From the NCBI GenBank assembly GCA_964512995.1, contig CAZELM010000018.1, positions 1 through 64,000 of the forward strand: DNA of 64,000 nt. Direction: 5' to 3'. Positions 18,004 to 26,703 of this stretch are shown here, piece after piece. The notes under the pieces are model-generated. The model was not told where the DNA came from and ran no database searches. It saw nothing but the letters and a program-made list of their open reading frames with translations. Source of the stretch: CAZELM01 sp964512995 (lineage in GTDB: Bacteria; CSSED10-310). A program made the position numbers and the translations under genes. Position 1 is the stretch's first letter. Every line of letters begins with the position of its first letter.

Positions 18004-18951
18004 ATGGAGTTGATCTATCTAAATCCATGCGATATCCGGAGTGATCAGGATCGATTCCGAATATCACTCCGGCCTCCTTCACCTGATCATCTGGAGTTGA
18101 TGCGGAAAGATGTGTGGCGAGAGCCGATCTGGGTCGCTGGAAAACGACCACCCTTCTTGATTATCTCTGGATTCCGGACATTGCAGGCCGCTTGTTTACT
18201 GGAAAAAAGGATACCCGCATTATGTGTCTCAGAAAATGCAATAGATTCAATGAAAATGTGGGAGTTGATCCTGCCTCGAATGATGCCCGGCCGATATGTT
18301 GATGGCGAAATAGCATGGGCATTTCAGAAAATGAGTAAAAACGCTTCCCTGGAACAACTGCTCTCCGATGCAGATACCCGAAAGATCTCTCCATGCCTGA
18401 ATCTTCGCTCCATTCGATTTCTCCAACGATTACCACGGACTTTTTTCATTCGGGCAGTCAGACATCATATTCCGATGCATCGGATTCTCGTCTATGCAAA
18501 TCACCAGCCGAGAGATCGCAGACGGCTCCTTGTAATAACTCAAATGGCCACGGATATGACACAGAGTATATTCCGGCAGTTTGAGAACGATCTCCGGGAT
18601 CTTTCGTCTGCCCGGCAGCAAGATATCCATCGAATACTCAAAGACTCTGTCCTTCTCGCATCAATCCATGCCAAGGGCTCACTTCGAGAGAAAGGAATTC
18701 TGCTGGCAGAACAGACTCACCGCATGCGATTCCCGTCCATCACAGTAATGCATGAAAAATTCATGGAATTGATCAAGCGGAATTCCGTTCATCCGTCGAT
18801 GAAAATTTTTCCGCCCCCTCAATTTGAAGGTAATTGGCTTGAACTCCATCTCAGATGTTCCAGTTCAATGGAATTCAATGAAAGATTGGATGACCTCAGG
18901 CACTTGACATCACTAATCACGCAATTATTTGGTATTTGGGAGCATGATTGA
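18004..18951 (+). CDS. ParB-like nuclease-fold protein paired with SPL-like gene
   Basis: The N-terminal 75 residues of this 315-aa protein follow the ParB/Srx pattern: a lead strand with Pro (IYLNPCDIR), a central region, then ISGFRTLQAACLLEKRIPALCV, which aligns with the ParB GxRRxxAA box, though the second Arg of the classic GERR is absent. Residues 95-200 are helical, like the ParB helix-turn-helix region, with LQRLP. The C-terminal FPPPQFEGNWLELHL starts a beta-alpha module. There is no clear ribosome binding site. It overlaps the radical SAM gene by 8 bp, so the two proteins are probably made and used together. Confidence 0.72.
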   Translation: MELIYLNPCDIRSDQDRFRISLRPPSPDHLELMRKDVWREPIWVAGKRPPFLIISGFRTLQAACLLEKRIPALCVSENAIDSMKMWELILPRMMPGRYVDGEIAWAFQKMSKNASLEQLLSDADTRKISPCLNLRSIRFLQRLPRTFFIRAVRHHIPMHRILVYANHQPRDRRRLLVITQMATDMTQSIFRQFENDLRDLSSARQQDIHRILKDSVLLASIHAKGSLREKGILLAEQTHRMRFPSITVMHEKFMELIKRNSVHPSMKIFPPPQFEGNWLELHLRCSSSMEFNERLDDLRHLTSLITQLFGIWEHD

Positions 18952-19993
18952 CAATTCCGGGTATCGGCAAATCCTGATCGATGAATCGGTTGAACATACG
19001 ATCATCGCAGATTATCTGTCTGATGCCTTCAATGGATGCGACAGGCGGGTGATCTCATCGCAGGAAGCTCAGGATCGGATTTCCGGAGTGAATCCGGAAG
19101 CAGCCGCATTGCCGCGAGCGAAGCGGACGATTCTGGTCACATCCAATCGGGGATCATTCTTCAAAACCATGGATTGTCCTGCTGATATTTTTGACCCCAT
19201 GAGATCCCGGAGTGTACGGTTTGAACTCACACAGGGCTGCCCGATGGATTGCCATTACTGCTTCTGTCAGCAGTATTTGCATTGCCATCATATTGTCGTT
19301 TACGCCAACATATCAAGGGCAGTGGAGGAATACCGGGAGTCTGGGATGCATGGAATAAACTGTGTAACAGGAGATATTTCCGACAGTCTCAATCTGGGAG
19401 AATGTTCAATATATTTCCATCATCTCCTGAGCGATTTACTGCCGGAACTGTCGTGGGAACTGCGGACAAAATGCGCGCTCCCAGTGAACTGGAAACTCCT
19501 CTCCCGTGATCGATTCCGGATCGATTGGTCGGTTTCTCCTGCATCCCAGATCGTTCATAACGAAATTGGAACCTCGTCTTTATCCGAGAGATTGACCTCG
19601 ATCGCCACTGCTTTACAGAACGGTTTTCATGTCGGGATTCGATTCGATCCGCTTCAACCTGCTTGGATCGATGAAAAGGAGTATGATGCGTTATTTCAAA
19701 CAATGATTCTCTATTTGGGTTCTCTTCGTCCCCATCTTTTCGTTATTGGATCATATAAAATGACACATGCTCTGAAACTGACCATCCAGAAGCGATTTCC
19801 CCGAAGCCGATTGCCGGGAATTGAATGGGTTGCCGGCTGTGACGGTAAATTGCGGCCATTTCAGAAGATTCGAATCGCATCTTACCGGGAAATCATATCG
19901 ATGATCCGTACATTTTTTCCCGAAATTCCGATCGTTCTCAGCATGGAACCACGGTGGGTCTGGCAGGCAGTGGGGTTGGAATCGGTGTCGTGA
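18944..19993 (+). CDS. Spore photoproduct lyase-like radical SAM protein
   Basis: This 349-aa protein has the radical SAM cluster CxxxCxxC at C99, C103 and C106 within TQGCPMDCHYCFCQQYL, as in SplB. Further SplB-like segments are VVYANI, WSVSPASQIVHNEIGTSSL, LQNGFHVGIRFDP, RFPRSRL, CDGKLRPFQKIRI and the ending IVLSMEPRWVW. SplB repairs thymine photoproducts in spore DNA. Here VTGDISDSLNL replaces the canonical segment with the H-donor Cys, as in non-spore relatives; a Cys two residues before VTGD is close but offset. The ATG at 18944 overlaps the ParB-like stop by 8 bp. Nothing in the window suggests sporulation, so another DNA or nucleic acid substrate is likely. Confidence 0.82.
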   Translation: MIDNSGYRQILIDESVEHTIIADYLSDAFNGCDRRVISSQEAQDRISGVNPEAAALPRAKRTILVTSNRGSFFKTMDCPADIFDPMRSRSVRFELTQGCPMDCHYCFCQQYLHCHHIVVYANISRAVEEYRESGMHGINCVTGDISDSLNLGECSIYFHHLLSDLLPELSWELRTKCALPVNWKLLSRDRFRIDWSVSPASQIVHNEIGTSSLSERLTSIATALQNGFHVGIRFDPLQPAWIDEKEYDALFQTMILYLGSLRPHLFVIGSYKMTHALKLTIQKRFPRSRLPGIEWVAGCDGKLRPFQKIRIASYREIISMIRTFFPEIPIVLSMEPRWVWQAVGLESVS

Positions 19994-20145
19994 TGGAGCA
20001 TTATTCCAATCCACCATTATATTGGTGAGACCATCTAAAATTTTTCTCATCTTTTTATGGGAACAGGAGGTCTGTTTATTATGAAGATCGTGAGATCTCC
20101 AGACGTATTCGTTCCTGGCCAAAATGGATTATTAGGAGTTCTGGA

Positions 20146-20793
20146 ATGGACCGCATCGAAACTTTGCGTTATTCTTTCACCGGCTATGACCGCCAAAACA
20201 ATCAGAGGATATTGAGTGTGCAGGAATCGGAAGAGCAGGAATTGGTTTGGCTGGCTCGGCAAAATGATGGGAAAGCATTTGCTGCGATCATGGATCGGTA
20301 TATTTCCAAAGTCCACCGATTGGTCAGAAGAATTTTAGGATCGGATCTGGATGCAGATGATGTAACTCAGGAGATCTTTATACGGGTGTACCAATATCTG
20401 AATACATTCAAGGGGGATTCCAAATTTTCGACATGGCTTTATCGGATTGCGGTCAACCATGCCATCAAGAGACGGAAACGATGGAATTGGTTCAATAATA
20501 CGCTTCCACTGGACAATGTTCTGGAACATCCCGATACAGGCGATAACCCGCTCCAACAGACGATAAAACAGGATCAGTCGGTTCTCGTCCATCGACTGAT
20601 TCAGAGTCTGCCTGTAAAACAACGAACAATTCTGATACTCAGGACAGAACACCTTCTGTCTTTCAAAGAGATCGCAGAGATCGTAGGGCGGACGGAGGGA
20701 ACCGTCAAGTCGACCTATTTCCGGGCGATTCAGAAATTACAGGGATTGATCGAAAAGGCGGACATGCCGGGAAAAAAGAGGCGATGGGTATGA
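20146..20793 (+). CDS. ECF-type RNA polymerase sigma factor
   Basis: This 215-aa sigma-70 family protein has region 2 (AFAAIMDRYISKVHRLVRRI, DADDVTQEIFIRVYQYL, FSTWLYRIAVNHAIKRRKR) and region 4 (LPVKQRTILILR, LSFKEIAEIVGRTEGTVKSTYFRAIQKL) without regions 1.1 or 3, the ECF layout. AGGAG lies nine bases before the ATG. Its stop overlaps the anti-sigma ATG by 4 bp. It probably responds to an envelope signal through the membrane anti-sigma factor. A 44-codon open frame with its own AGGAGG begins at 20081 and overlaps its start. Confidence 0.92.
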   Translation: MDRIETLRYSFTGYDRQNNQRILSVQESEEQELVWLARQNDGKAFAAIMDRYISKVHRLVRRILGSDLDADDVTQEIFIRVYQYLNTFKGDSKFSTWLYRIAVNHAIKRRKRWNWFNNTLPLDNVLEHPDTGDNPLQQTIKQDQSVLVHRLIQSLPVKQRTILILRTEHLLSFKEIAEIVGRTEGTVKSTYFRAIQKLQGLIEKADMPGKKRRWV

Positions 20794-21383
20794 AACGAAA
20801 ATGTGGGTATGCAGAAAAATGGCTATCTTCCGGTTTTTTTGGCGGCTCATTATCGGAATTGCCTGAATCTATCGAATCACATATCCAGAATTGTGAGAGT
20901 TGCAGAGACGTATTGACTCGTCTTCAAAATGTCGAGATGCAGTTGGTACAGGTGAATCATTCCGATCTGTCCGAACTGTCGCGGGATGGCATCAAACGGG
21001 GTGTCATGTCACAAATTGAACGAATTTCCCTGCATACAGGGTGGACTTCGCGATCATTGATTGCGATCGGATGTGTGGTCGGCATACTCATTATTTTTTT
21101 TGTTATCCCCAAAGGACGACCCGGAGACCAAACGTTGCTTTTATCATCTATCGATCCAAGTGAGCTCGAAGAGAGCCTGGTATCGGAGACGTCATTTTCT
21201 GATTTTGATCAGACATCATTGACTCGAGCTGTCGTCAGTCAATTCAATTCAGAATTGCTGAGTAATACCATGGAGATTGTGGATCAGACATCGACAAATG
21301 AGACATACACTGACGCCGTTCTGACAGAACTCGAATCATTTTCCGAAAATGACTGGGAAGAACTCAGGAGGTTTTTATCGTGA
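20790..21383 (+). CDS. Membrane anti-sigma factor with zinc-finger motif
   Basis: The N-terminal anti-sigma domain of this 197-aa protein carries HxxxCxxC (H31, C35, C38), as in the ZAS family that binds ECF sigma factors. One transmembrane helix (LIAIGCVVGILIIFFVI) lies near residues 90-108, leaving a 90-residue acidic, Ser-rich periplasmic part. The ATG at 20790 makes a 4-bp overlap with the sigma stop and has AGAGG upstream; an ATG at 20784 is the alternative. Its stop overlaps the next gene's GTG by 4 bp. Confidence 0.85.
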   Translation: MKRKCGYAEKWLSSGFFGGSLSELPESIESHIQNCESCRDVLTRLQNVEMQLVQVNHSDLSELSRDGIKRGVMSQIERISLHTGWTSRSLIAIGCVVGILIIFFVIPKGRPGDQTLLLSSIDPSELEESLVSETSFSDFDQTSLTRAVVSQFNSELLSNTMEIVDQTSTNETYTDAVLTELESFSENDWEELRRFLS

Positions 21384-22009
21384 AGTGTCCTACATGGGTA
21401 GTGGATTTCGGTATTATCACGCTTTCATTTACCAGCTTTATGTTTTTTTCAGCAGCAGTGCGGAGTGCTGATGCTGATGTGTCACCATCACCGGAAATAC
21501 CGATGATGGTTTTGGAGGGAGACCCATCCATGCCTCCTCCGCCGTCAGATCCAAGATCGGGTCGAAATAGGGGTGATAAAAAAGAAGATGCCCGACACAT
21601 GATGGAAGCGTTGAAAATTTGGAAGGTCACTCAAGAACTTGATGTCGATGAAGCCCTTTCGGAGAAACTCTATCCTCGTCTCCGAAAAATTGAAAAAAGC
21701 CGGTTTGAAAATGACATGCAGAATCGTGCGAATATCGACGTAATCAAAAAAATTCTCGAGACAAAGCCTCTGGATGCCGAAAAACTGAAACAGGCCATGG
21801 CACAATTTCAAAAGGAACGGATTGAGAATGAAAAGCGGTTGGAGGAGTTACAGAATTCAGTGCTGGAGTTGCTCAATGTGGAGCAACAAGCACGATATTT
21901 AGTGATCGAGGAGGAGTTCCCTCGTCAGATTCGGGATTACCTTCGGCATCGGAATGAAAAGGGACATAAACAGAACTCGCGGAAACTGCCACTGGATGAT
22001 CTGGAATAA
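21380..22009 (+). CDS. Periplasmic helical protein, CpxP/Spy-like
   Basis: This 209-aa exported protein has a hydrophobic N-terminal signal (IITLSFTSFMFFSAAVRSA), a Pro/Ser/Gly-rich linker at residues 40-70, and a long helical part with LDAEKLKQAMAQFQKERIENEKRLEELQ and LLNVEQQARYL. The last echoes the LTxxQ pattern of CpxP/Spy/ZraP-type periplasmic chaperones and sensors. It starts with GTG at 21380 behind AGGAGG and overlaps the anti-sigma stop by 4 bp. In this position it may sense envelope stress and feed back on the anti-sigma factor; that is inference. Confidence 0.78.
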   Translation: MKCPTWVVDFGIITLSFTSFMFFSAAVRSADADVSPSPEIPMMVLEGDPSMPPPPSDPRSGRNRGDKKEDARHMMEALKIWKVTQELDVDEALSEKLYPRLRKIEKSRFENDMQNRANIDVIKKILETKPLDAEKLKQAMAQFQKERIENEKRLEELQNSVLELLNVEQQARYLVIEEEFPRQIRDYLRHRNEKGHKQNSRKLPLDDLE

Positions 22010-22106
22010 TTCTGTATTCCTGTTATGTGGGATTTCGGATCAGATGAGCGGATATTACCTGATTTCGTGATTCTGAGACAGACAATACGACTGACTGGCT
22101 CTTAGG

Positions 22107-23378
22107 TCAGGTAGTAATATTGGCAGCAATATCTCGCCGATAATACTTCCCATTAAAATGAATCTGTTCCAGAAAACGATATGCTTCTTCTCTGGCGATA
22201 TCAATAGATGGTCCGAGGGCCGTAACTCCAAAAACTCTCCCGGATGAGGTGATGAGGTTTCCGTCGAGTAACCGAGTCCCTGAATGGAACAGGTGGATAT
22301 TGTTTGGTTTCTGGAGTGGATTCATGCCGGTGATCATAGCGCTCTCTGGAATCCGATATGGATAGCCTTCCTTTGCAAGGACAACACAAACAGATGCGTT
22401 TGATGTCCAATGCAACGGACCGATGGAACTGACATCCTCCATGGCGATCCCGTGAAATAGTTCCATGAGATCGTTTTCCAGTCGGGGAAGTATGACCTGT
22501 GTTTCTGGATCTCCCAATCGGACATTGAATTCCAGCAGATAAGGTGAACCATCGGAGATCATCAATCCGGCATAAAGAAAGCCTGAAAATGGAGTTCCTC
22601 GGGATGTCATTATTTCAAGTGTTGGTTTAATGATTTTGGAGCTGATTTTTTCTTGAAGTGTGTTATCGATGAATGAAACCGGAGAATAGGCTCCCATCCC
22701 ACCGGTATTGGGTCCGTGGTTGCCTTCTTCGAGTGGTTTATGATCCTGACTGTGAGCAAGCAGGATGAAGTCGTTTTGGTGACAGAAAGCGATAATGGAA
22801 ACCTCCTGCCCTGTCAATAGATCTTCTATGATAAGGGGGATTCCCGCATCTCCAAATCGTTTGTGAATAAGCAACTCAGCGACTGCCTGGTATGCGGTTC
22901 GAGTGTTCTGGCAGACATAAGATCCTTTTCCGCCGGTTAATCCATCGGCTTTGACTGCACAATATCCATTTCTTTTTTTGATTGCCTGTTCGGCTTCGGG
23001 CAAGGTATAACAGATATCAAAGGCAGGCGTCGGAATATCGTTTTCAAGACATAGCTGTTTGGTAAACGCTTTGCTTTTCTCCAGAATGGCAGCGGATTGT
23101 GATGGTCCGATGATTGGAATTCCATGATATCGGAACCGGTCGCAGATTCCGGCTGCCAAGGGGGCTTCCGGTCCGACGATAACAAGATCGACGGTGTGGT
23201 GTTGAGCGATATGGAGCTGTTTATCGATGTGTTCGGAAGGCGCATCGATACACTCCGCAATCTCAGAAATTCCGGCATTCCCCGGAGTACATATGATTTT
23301 ATGAACGAGCGGTGATGTTGACAGTTTCCACGCTAACGCATGTTCCCGTCCTCCCCCGCCGATAATCTGAATTTTCAC
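22107..23378 (-). CDS. purD: Phosphoribosylamine-glycine ligase
   Basis: This 423-aa ATP-grasp enzyme joins glycine to phosphoribosylamine in purine synthesis. The N-terminal IIGGGGREHALAWKL and CTPGNAG are diagnostic. The ATP-grasp core shows VKADGLTGGKG, LLTGQEVSIIAF, HGPNTGGMGAYSP and EFNVRLGDPETQ. Length is normal. It starts with GTG at 23378. It is the last gene of the minus-strand def-fmt-PASTA-rpe-purD series, 41 bases after rpe. No other purine synthesis gene is in the window. Confidence 0.95.
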   Translation of the reverse strand: MKIQIIGGGGREHALAWKLSTSPLVHKIICTPGNAGISEIAECIDAPSEHIDKQLHIAQHHTVDLVIVGPEAPLAAGICDRFRYHGIPIIGPSQSAAILEKSKAFTKQLCLENDIPTPAFDICYTLPEAEQAIKKRNGYCAVKADGLTGGKGSYVCQNTRTAYQAVAELLIHKRFGDAGIPLIIEDLLTGQEVSIIAFCHQNDFILLAHSQDHKPLEEGNHGPNTGGMGAYSPVSFIDNTLQEKISSKIIKPTLEIMTSRGTPFSGFLYAGLMISDGSPYLLEFNVRLGDPETQVILPRLENDLMELFHGIAMEDVSSIGPLHWTSNASVCVVLAKEGYPYRIPESAMITGMNPLQKPNNIHLFHSGTRLLDGNLITSSGRVFGVTALGPSIDIAREEAYRFLEQIHFNGKYYRRDIAANITT

Positions 23379-23419
23379 TTTGAACGCCTGATTAGCCGCA
23401 GCTCAATATTGAAGTGATG

Positions 23420-24091
23420 TTAAACGGAGATATTCCCGAGGTCTGTGGCCGTGATAAACTGCCGGACTGCGGTTTCCGGATCATCGGAATGAAAAATCGC
23501 GTTCCCAGCAACGATGACACGAGCTCCGGCTTTCACAACTTCCGGTGCATTCCGTAATGTAATCCCACCATCGACGGAAATAATGGTATTTAATTCCCGT
23601 GTATGGATGACATTGGCCAATCTACGGATTTTATCCAGAGATTCTTCGATGAATACCTGACCTCCAAATCCGGGATTGACAGTCATGATCAGCACGTAAT
23701 CCAGGAGTGGTAGAACCTCGCTCAGGCTTCCCAATGGTGTTGCCGGATTGATAGCGACTCCCGCTTTGACACCGGCAGATCTGATATTGGAGATCAGGCG
23801 GTGGAGATGACAACACGCTTCGACATGGACGGAAATCCGGTCAGCACCCGCATGAATGAACTGTTTAATATAGCTGTCCGGGTTTTCTATCATTAAATGA
23901 ACATCCAAAGGGATTTCACAGACGCTTTTGATCGATTGAACAACAAGGGGACCGATAGTGATATTGGGCACGAAGTGACCATCCATGACGTCAATGTGAA
24001 TCGAATGAGCACCTCCACGGGTAACTCGGTGGATCTCATCAGCCAGACAGGTAAAATTGGCTGACAGAATAGATGGTGCAATCTGGATCAT
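23420..24091 (-). CDS. rpe: Ribulose-phosphate 3-epimerase
   Basis: This 223-aa TIM-barrel enzyme interconverts ribulose 5-phosphate and xylulose 5-phosphate. Catalytic and metal residues are in IAPSILSANF, IHIDVMDGHFVPNITIG, VHLMIENPD, ISVHVEA, VLIMTVNPGFGGQ, ISVDGGI and AGARVIVAGNAIF. Length is full. GGGAG lies upstream of the ATG. It sits 23 bases downstream of the PASTA-domain gene, an order seen widely in bacteria. Confidence 0.96.
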   Translation of the reverse strand: MIQIAPSILSANFTCLADEIHRVTRGGAHSIHIDVMDGHFVPNITIGPLVVQSIKSVCEIPLDVHLMIENPDSYIKQFIHAGADRISVHVEACCHLHRLISNIRSAGVKAGVAINPATPLGSLSEVLPLLDYVLIMTVNPGFGGQVFIEESLDKIRRLANVIHTRELNTIISVDGGITLRNAPEVVKAGARVIVAGNAIFHSDDPETAVRQFITATDLGNISV

Positions 24092-24114
24092 GTATTATTT
24101 CTCCCTTCGATAGA

Positions 24115-25053
24115 TTACCAAGTTTCCGTTAGAACTGTCTGATTATCCAAGAGAACCTCAATCGTTCCGTTTCCAGTTTTTGGTACAAATAATTTTATTT
24201 CTTCCAAAGGTTTTACTATCCGTTCCAATAATGTGGTTCGTTCATCATTTTGAATCAGATAGATGAGGAGCTGTTTATCAAGAAATCCCATTGGAATCCG
24301 GTATGTAAAAAGCGCGGGTGATTTTGTTTCAGCGGATTTTTCTTTTGTGATTTCCAGACGGATTCGGGAATTTTTCAAGACAGGCCTCCCCCCTTCAGGG
24401 TCCTGGCTGACAATGATACCGCTTTGGAGATCATTACGTTCAACGGTGGTGGTTTCACATTGAAAAAAATCGCTGATATTTTTTTGAACATCGTCAAGTC
24501 GTTTCCCCACGAGATCAGGCATTCGATACATTTCCGGGTATGGTCCTAAACTGACCAGAAAGGTGAATGGATTTCCAGGGAAAGTGATTTCACCGGGAGC
24601 TGGGATATGGCTGACCACTTCTCCCTCCAGATGCGTGGCATGGTGAATATACAACTCCGAAACAGCACCAAATCCTTTTTGCGATGTCTCTATCCGAGCC
24701 TGCCGGATACCGAATCCACGTAAATCAGGCGCAGTCAAACGTTCCGGACCGGAAGACAGGACTAGTTTTACTGTGGAGTAGCTTTTTCGCATCTCTCCGG
24801 GGAGCGGATTCTGTCCGACGATATAGCCTTTGGGTGCTACTGCATGATGCTCTTCTCGTTCCAGAACAGCATACAGCTTTTTTTCCTGAAGAAGCTGGAG
24901 ACCTGATGTCAGATCTCGGCCAAGAATGTCAGGAATCACGACATCTCCGCCTTGAGTGAATAACATGAGTGTGATCCAACCTGCGATAAACGACATACCA
25001 AGAAAAGAAATAGTGCCGATTATGATTTTTATGAATAGTGAATCTCGAAACAC
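24115..25053 (-). CDS. Membrane-anchored PASTA-domain protein
   Basis: This 312-aa protein has an N-terminal transmembrane helix (residues 9-33) followed by three PASTA domains of about 65 residues each, recognisable from VVIPDILGRDL, LTAPDLRGFGIRQAR and YRMPDLVGKRLDDVQ together with VSQDPEGG-type ends. The last 75 residues (ALFTYRIPMGFLDKQLLIYLI) form an extra domain. PASTA domains bind peptidoglycan or beta-lactams. There is no kinase or transpeptidase domain. GTG at 25053 follows GGAG. It lies between fmt and rpe, where other genomes also keep a PASTA protein. Confidence 0.9.
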   Translation of the reverse strand: MFRDSLFIKIIIGTISFLGMSFIAGWITLMLFTQGGDVVIPDILGRDLTSGLQLLQEKKLYAVLEREEHHAVAPKGYIVGQNPLPGEMRKSYSTVKLVLSSGPERLTAPDLRGFGIRQARIETSQKGFGAVSELYIHHATHLEGEVVSHIPAPGEITFPGNPFTFLVSLGPYPEMYRMPDLVGKRLDDVQKNISDFFQCETTTVERNDLQSGIIVSQDPEGGRPVLKNSRIRLEITKEKSAETKSPALFTYRIPMGFLDKQLLIYLIQNDERTTLLERIVKPLEEIKLFVPKTGNGTIEVLLDNQTVLTETW

Positions 25054-25068
25054 AATAACTCCACTTCG

Positions 25069-26034
25069 TTATTTCGTTGATTCAGGGTTCATGAAAATGT
25101 CCCCTATCTGAGCGTATCGGCCGGTTATCAACTGATAACCACTGAGCATCCCTTTTGACTCCGGTTGCAGGGTATTGATCTGAAGGATTCCGAGTCCGGT
25201 TTGGACGAGCAATCCGGAGTTGGCGTTCCGGGCGATGATCGTACCAGGAACCATTCCCGAATCCTTGGATGGATGTACACTGGCTTTATAGAATTTGATC
25301 CGTCGGCCATTTAACGTTGAATAAGCTCCGGGTGCTGGATAGAGCGCACGTATCAATCGATCGATCTCTATGGCTGAGCGTTCCCATATGATACATCCTT
25401 GTGAAGATGGAATCGGAGGGGCATAAGATGCATGAGCGTCATCCTGCACGATGGATTTAATCTGCCCGTTCACATATAAGGGAATCGTTTCACATAACAA
25501 TTCACTCCCGAGTTCCGCCAGTTTGCGTTCCAGCGAGGCATACGAATCATCCGCTGTGATCGGGATTTTCCGTTGAGCGAGTATCGGTCCTGAGTCCATT
25601 GCCAATTCGGTTTTCATGATCGTAATCCCAGTTTCAGAAAAACCATTGAGAATCGCCCATTGAATGGGTGCTGCTCCACGCAGGTTTGGCAGTAAAGATG
25701 CATGAACATTGAGGACGCCCAGGGGAGGAATGGACAGATGCTTCTGAGACAACAATCGTCCAAAGGCCGCAGTAACGATCAGATCGGGTTGGATGGATTG
25801 TAACCGGAGATAGACTTCGTTTGTTTTCATTTTTTCAGGCTGCCAGACCTCCAGTCCAAGTTCCAATGCTTTCGCTTTAAGACATGCCGGACAAACCTTC
25901 CGGTTTCGGCCTTTCGGCTTATCCGGTTGGGTAATGACTAATGGAATAGAATAATGGACATTCAGGAGACCCGTCAAAACAGTCACAGAAAATTCGGGTG
26001 TCCCCATGAACACGATCCGTAATGTCTGCTCCAT
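25069..26034 (-). CDS. fmt: Methionyl-tRNA formyltransferase
   Basis: This 321-aa enzyme formylates initiator Met-tRNA. IVFMGTPEFSVTVL begins the hydrolase domain. LSIPPLGVLNVHASLLPNLRGAAPIQWAI contains the catalytic Asn-His and the SLLP signature, and TGITIMKTELAMDSGPIL holds the catalytic Asp. The C-terminal OB-like domain begins near residue 205 (GRRIKFYKASV). GAGG precedes the ATG. It lies 16 bases downstream of def, so removal and addition of the formyl group are co-transcribed. Confidence 0.96.
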   Translation of the reverse strand: MEQTLRIVFMGTPEFSVTVLTGLLNVHYSIPLVITQPDKPKGRNRKVCPACLKAKALELGLEVWQPEKMKTNEVYLRLQSIQPDLIVTAAFGRLLSQKHLSIPPLGVLNVHASLLPNLRGAAPIQWAILNGFSETGITIMKTELAMDSGPILAQRKIPITADDSYASLERKLAELGSELLCETIPLYVNGQIKSIVQDDAHASYAPPIPSSQGCIIWERSAIEIDRLIRALYPAPGAYSTLNGRRIKFYKASVHPSKDSGMVPGTIIARNANSGLLVQTGLGILQINTLQPESKGMLSGYQLITGRYAQIGDIFMNPESTK

Positions 26035-26050
26035 AGGATCCTCTTGAATC

Positions 26051-26572
26051 TCAAGCAGGTTGAGTCTGTCTTTGAAGACGTTTTTTCAATCGTCGCTTTA
26101 CGATCTCTTGCTTGATCGGTGATAGATGATCAATAAACAATGTTCCATTCAGATGATCGATTTCATGCTGAATGATTCTGGCTGTAATGCCGGAGACAAA
26201 CTCATTTATCTTCTGCCCTTCCCCGTCCAATGCGTCAATGCGGATTTCCGCCCAGCGTCTGACATTGCCGAGTGTATCTGGAACACTCAGACAGCCTTCT
26301 TCTTTCACATCTGATTTTTCACTGTGCCAGACGATTTCCGGATTAATTAATGTCCTGACTTCAGGGTGTTCAATATCAAGCCCATAGGTGACCACAATGA
26401 TTCGAAGGCTTCGGCCAATCTGTGGAGCGGCCAATCCGACACCCGGAGCCATTTCCATTGTAAGGATCATATCATCGATCAACTGGTGTATTTCCGGAGT
26501 AATCGCTTCGACCGGTTTGGCTTCCTGCCGTAATATGGATGCACCGAATGTTTTTATTGTTCGTATTCCCAT
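26051..26572 (-). CDS. def: Peptide deformylase
   Basis: This 173-aa metallohydrolase removes the formyl group from new proteins. All three motifs are present: GVGLAAPQIG near residue 45, EGCLSVP with the metal Cys near 95, and QHEIDHLNG with the two metal His near 138. GGAGGG precedes the ATG. It is first in the def-fmt-PASTA-rpe-purD series; the gap of 131 bases to the upstream glycosylase gene may hold its promoter. Confidence 0.97.
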   Translation of the reverse strand: MGIRTIKTFGASILRQEAKPVEAITPEIHQLIDDMILTMEMAPGVGLAAPQIGRSLRIIVVTYGLDIEHPEVRTLINPEIVWHSEKSDVKEEGCLSVPDTLGNVRRWAEIRIDALDGEGQKINEFVSGITARIIQHEIDHLNGTLFIDHLSPIKQEIVKRRLKKRLQRQTQPA

Positions 26573-26703
26573 CTATTTCCCTCCAAACGCAAATACATCT
26601 GGGATCCCACTCTGCTCAATAAGAGTCTAGTTCAATCAGCATGAGCGATCAAGTTTATTCAATCGGTGACAACTTGTTTGGATTTGAGTATTACGGGTAA
26701 TGA

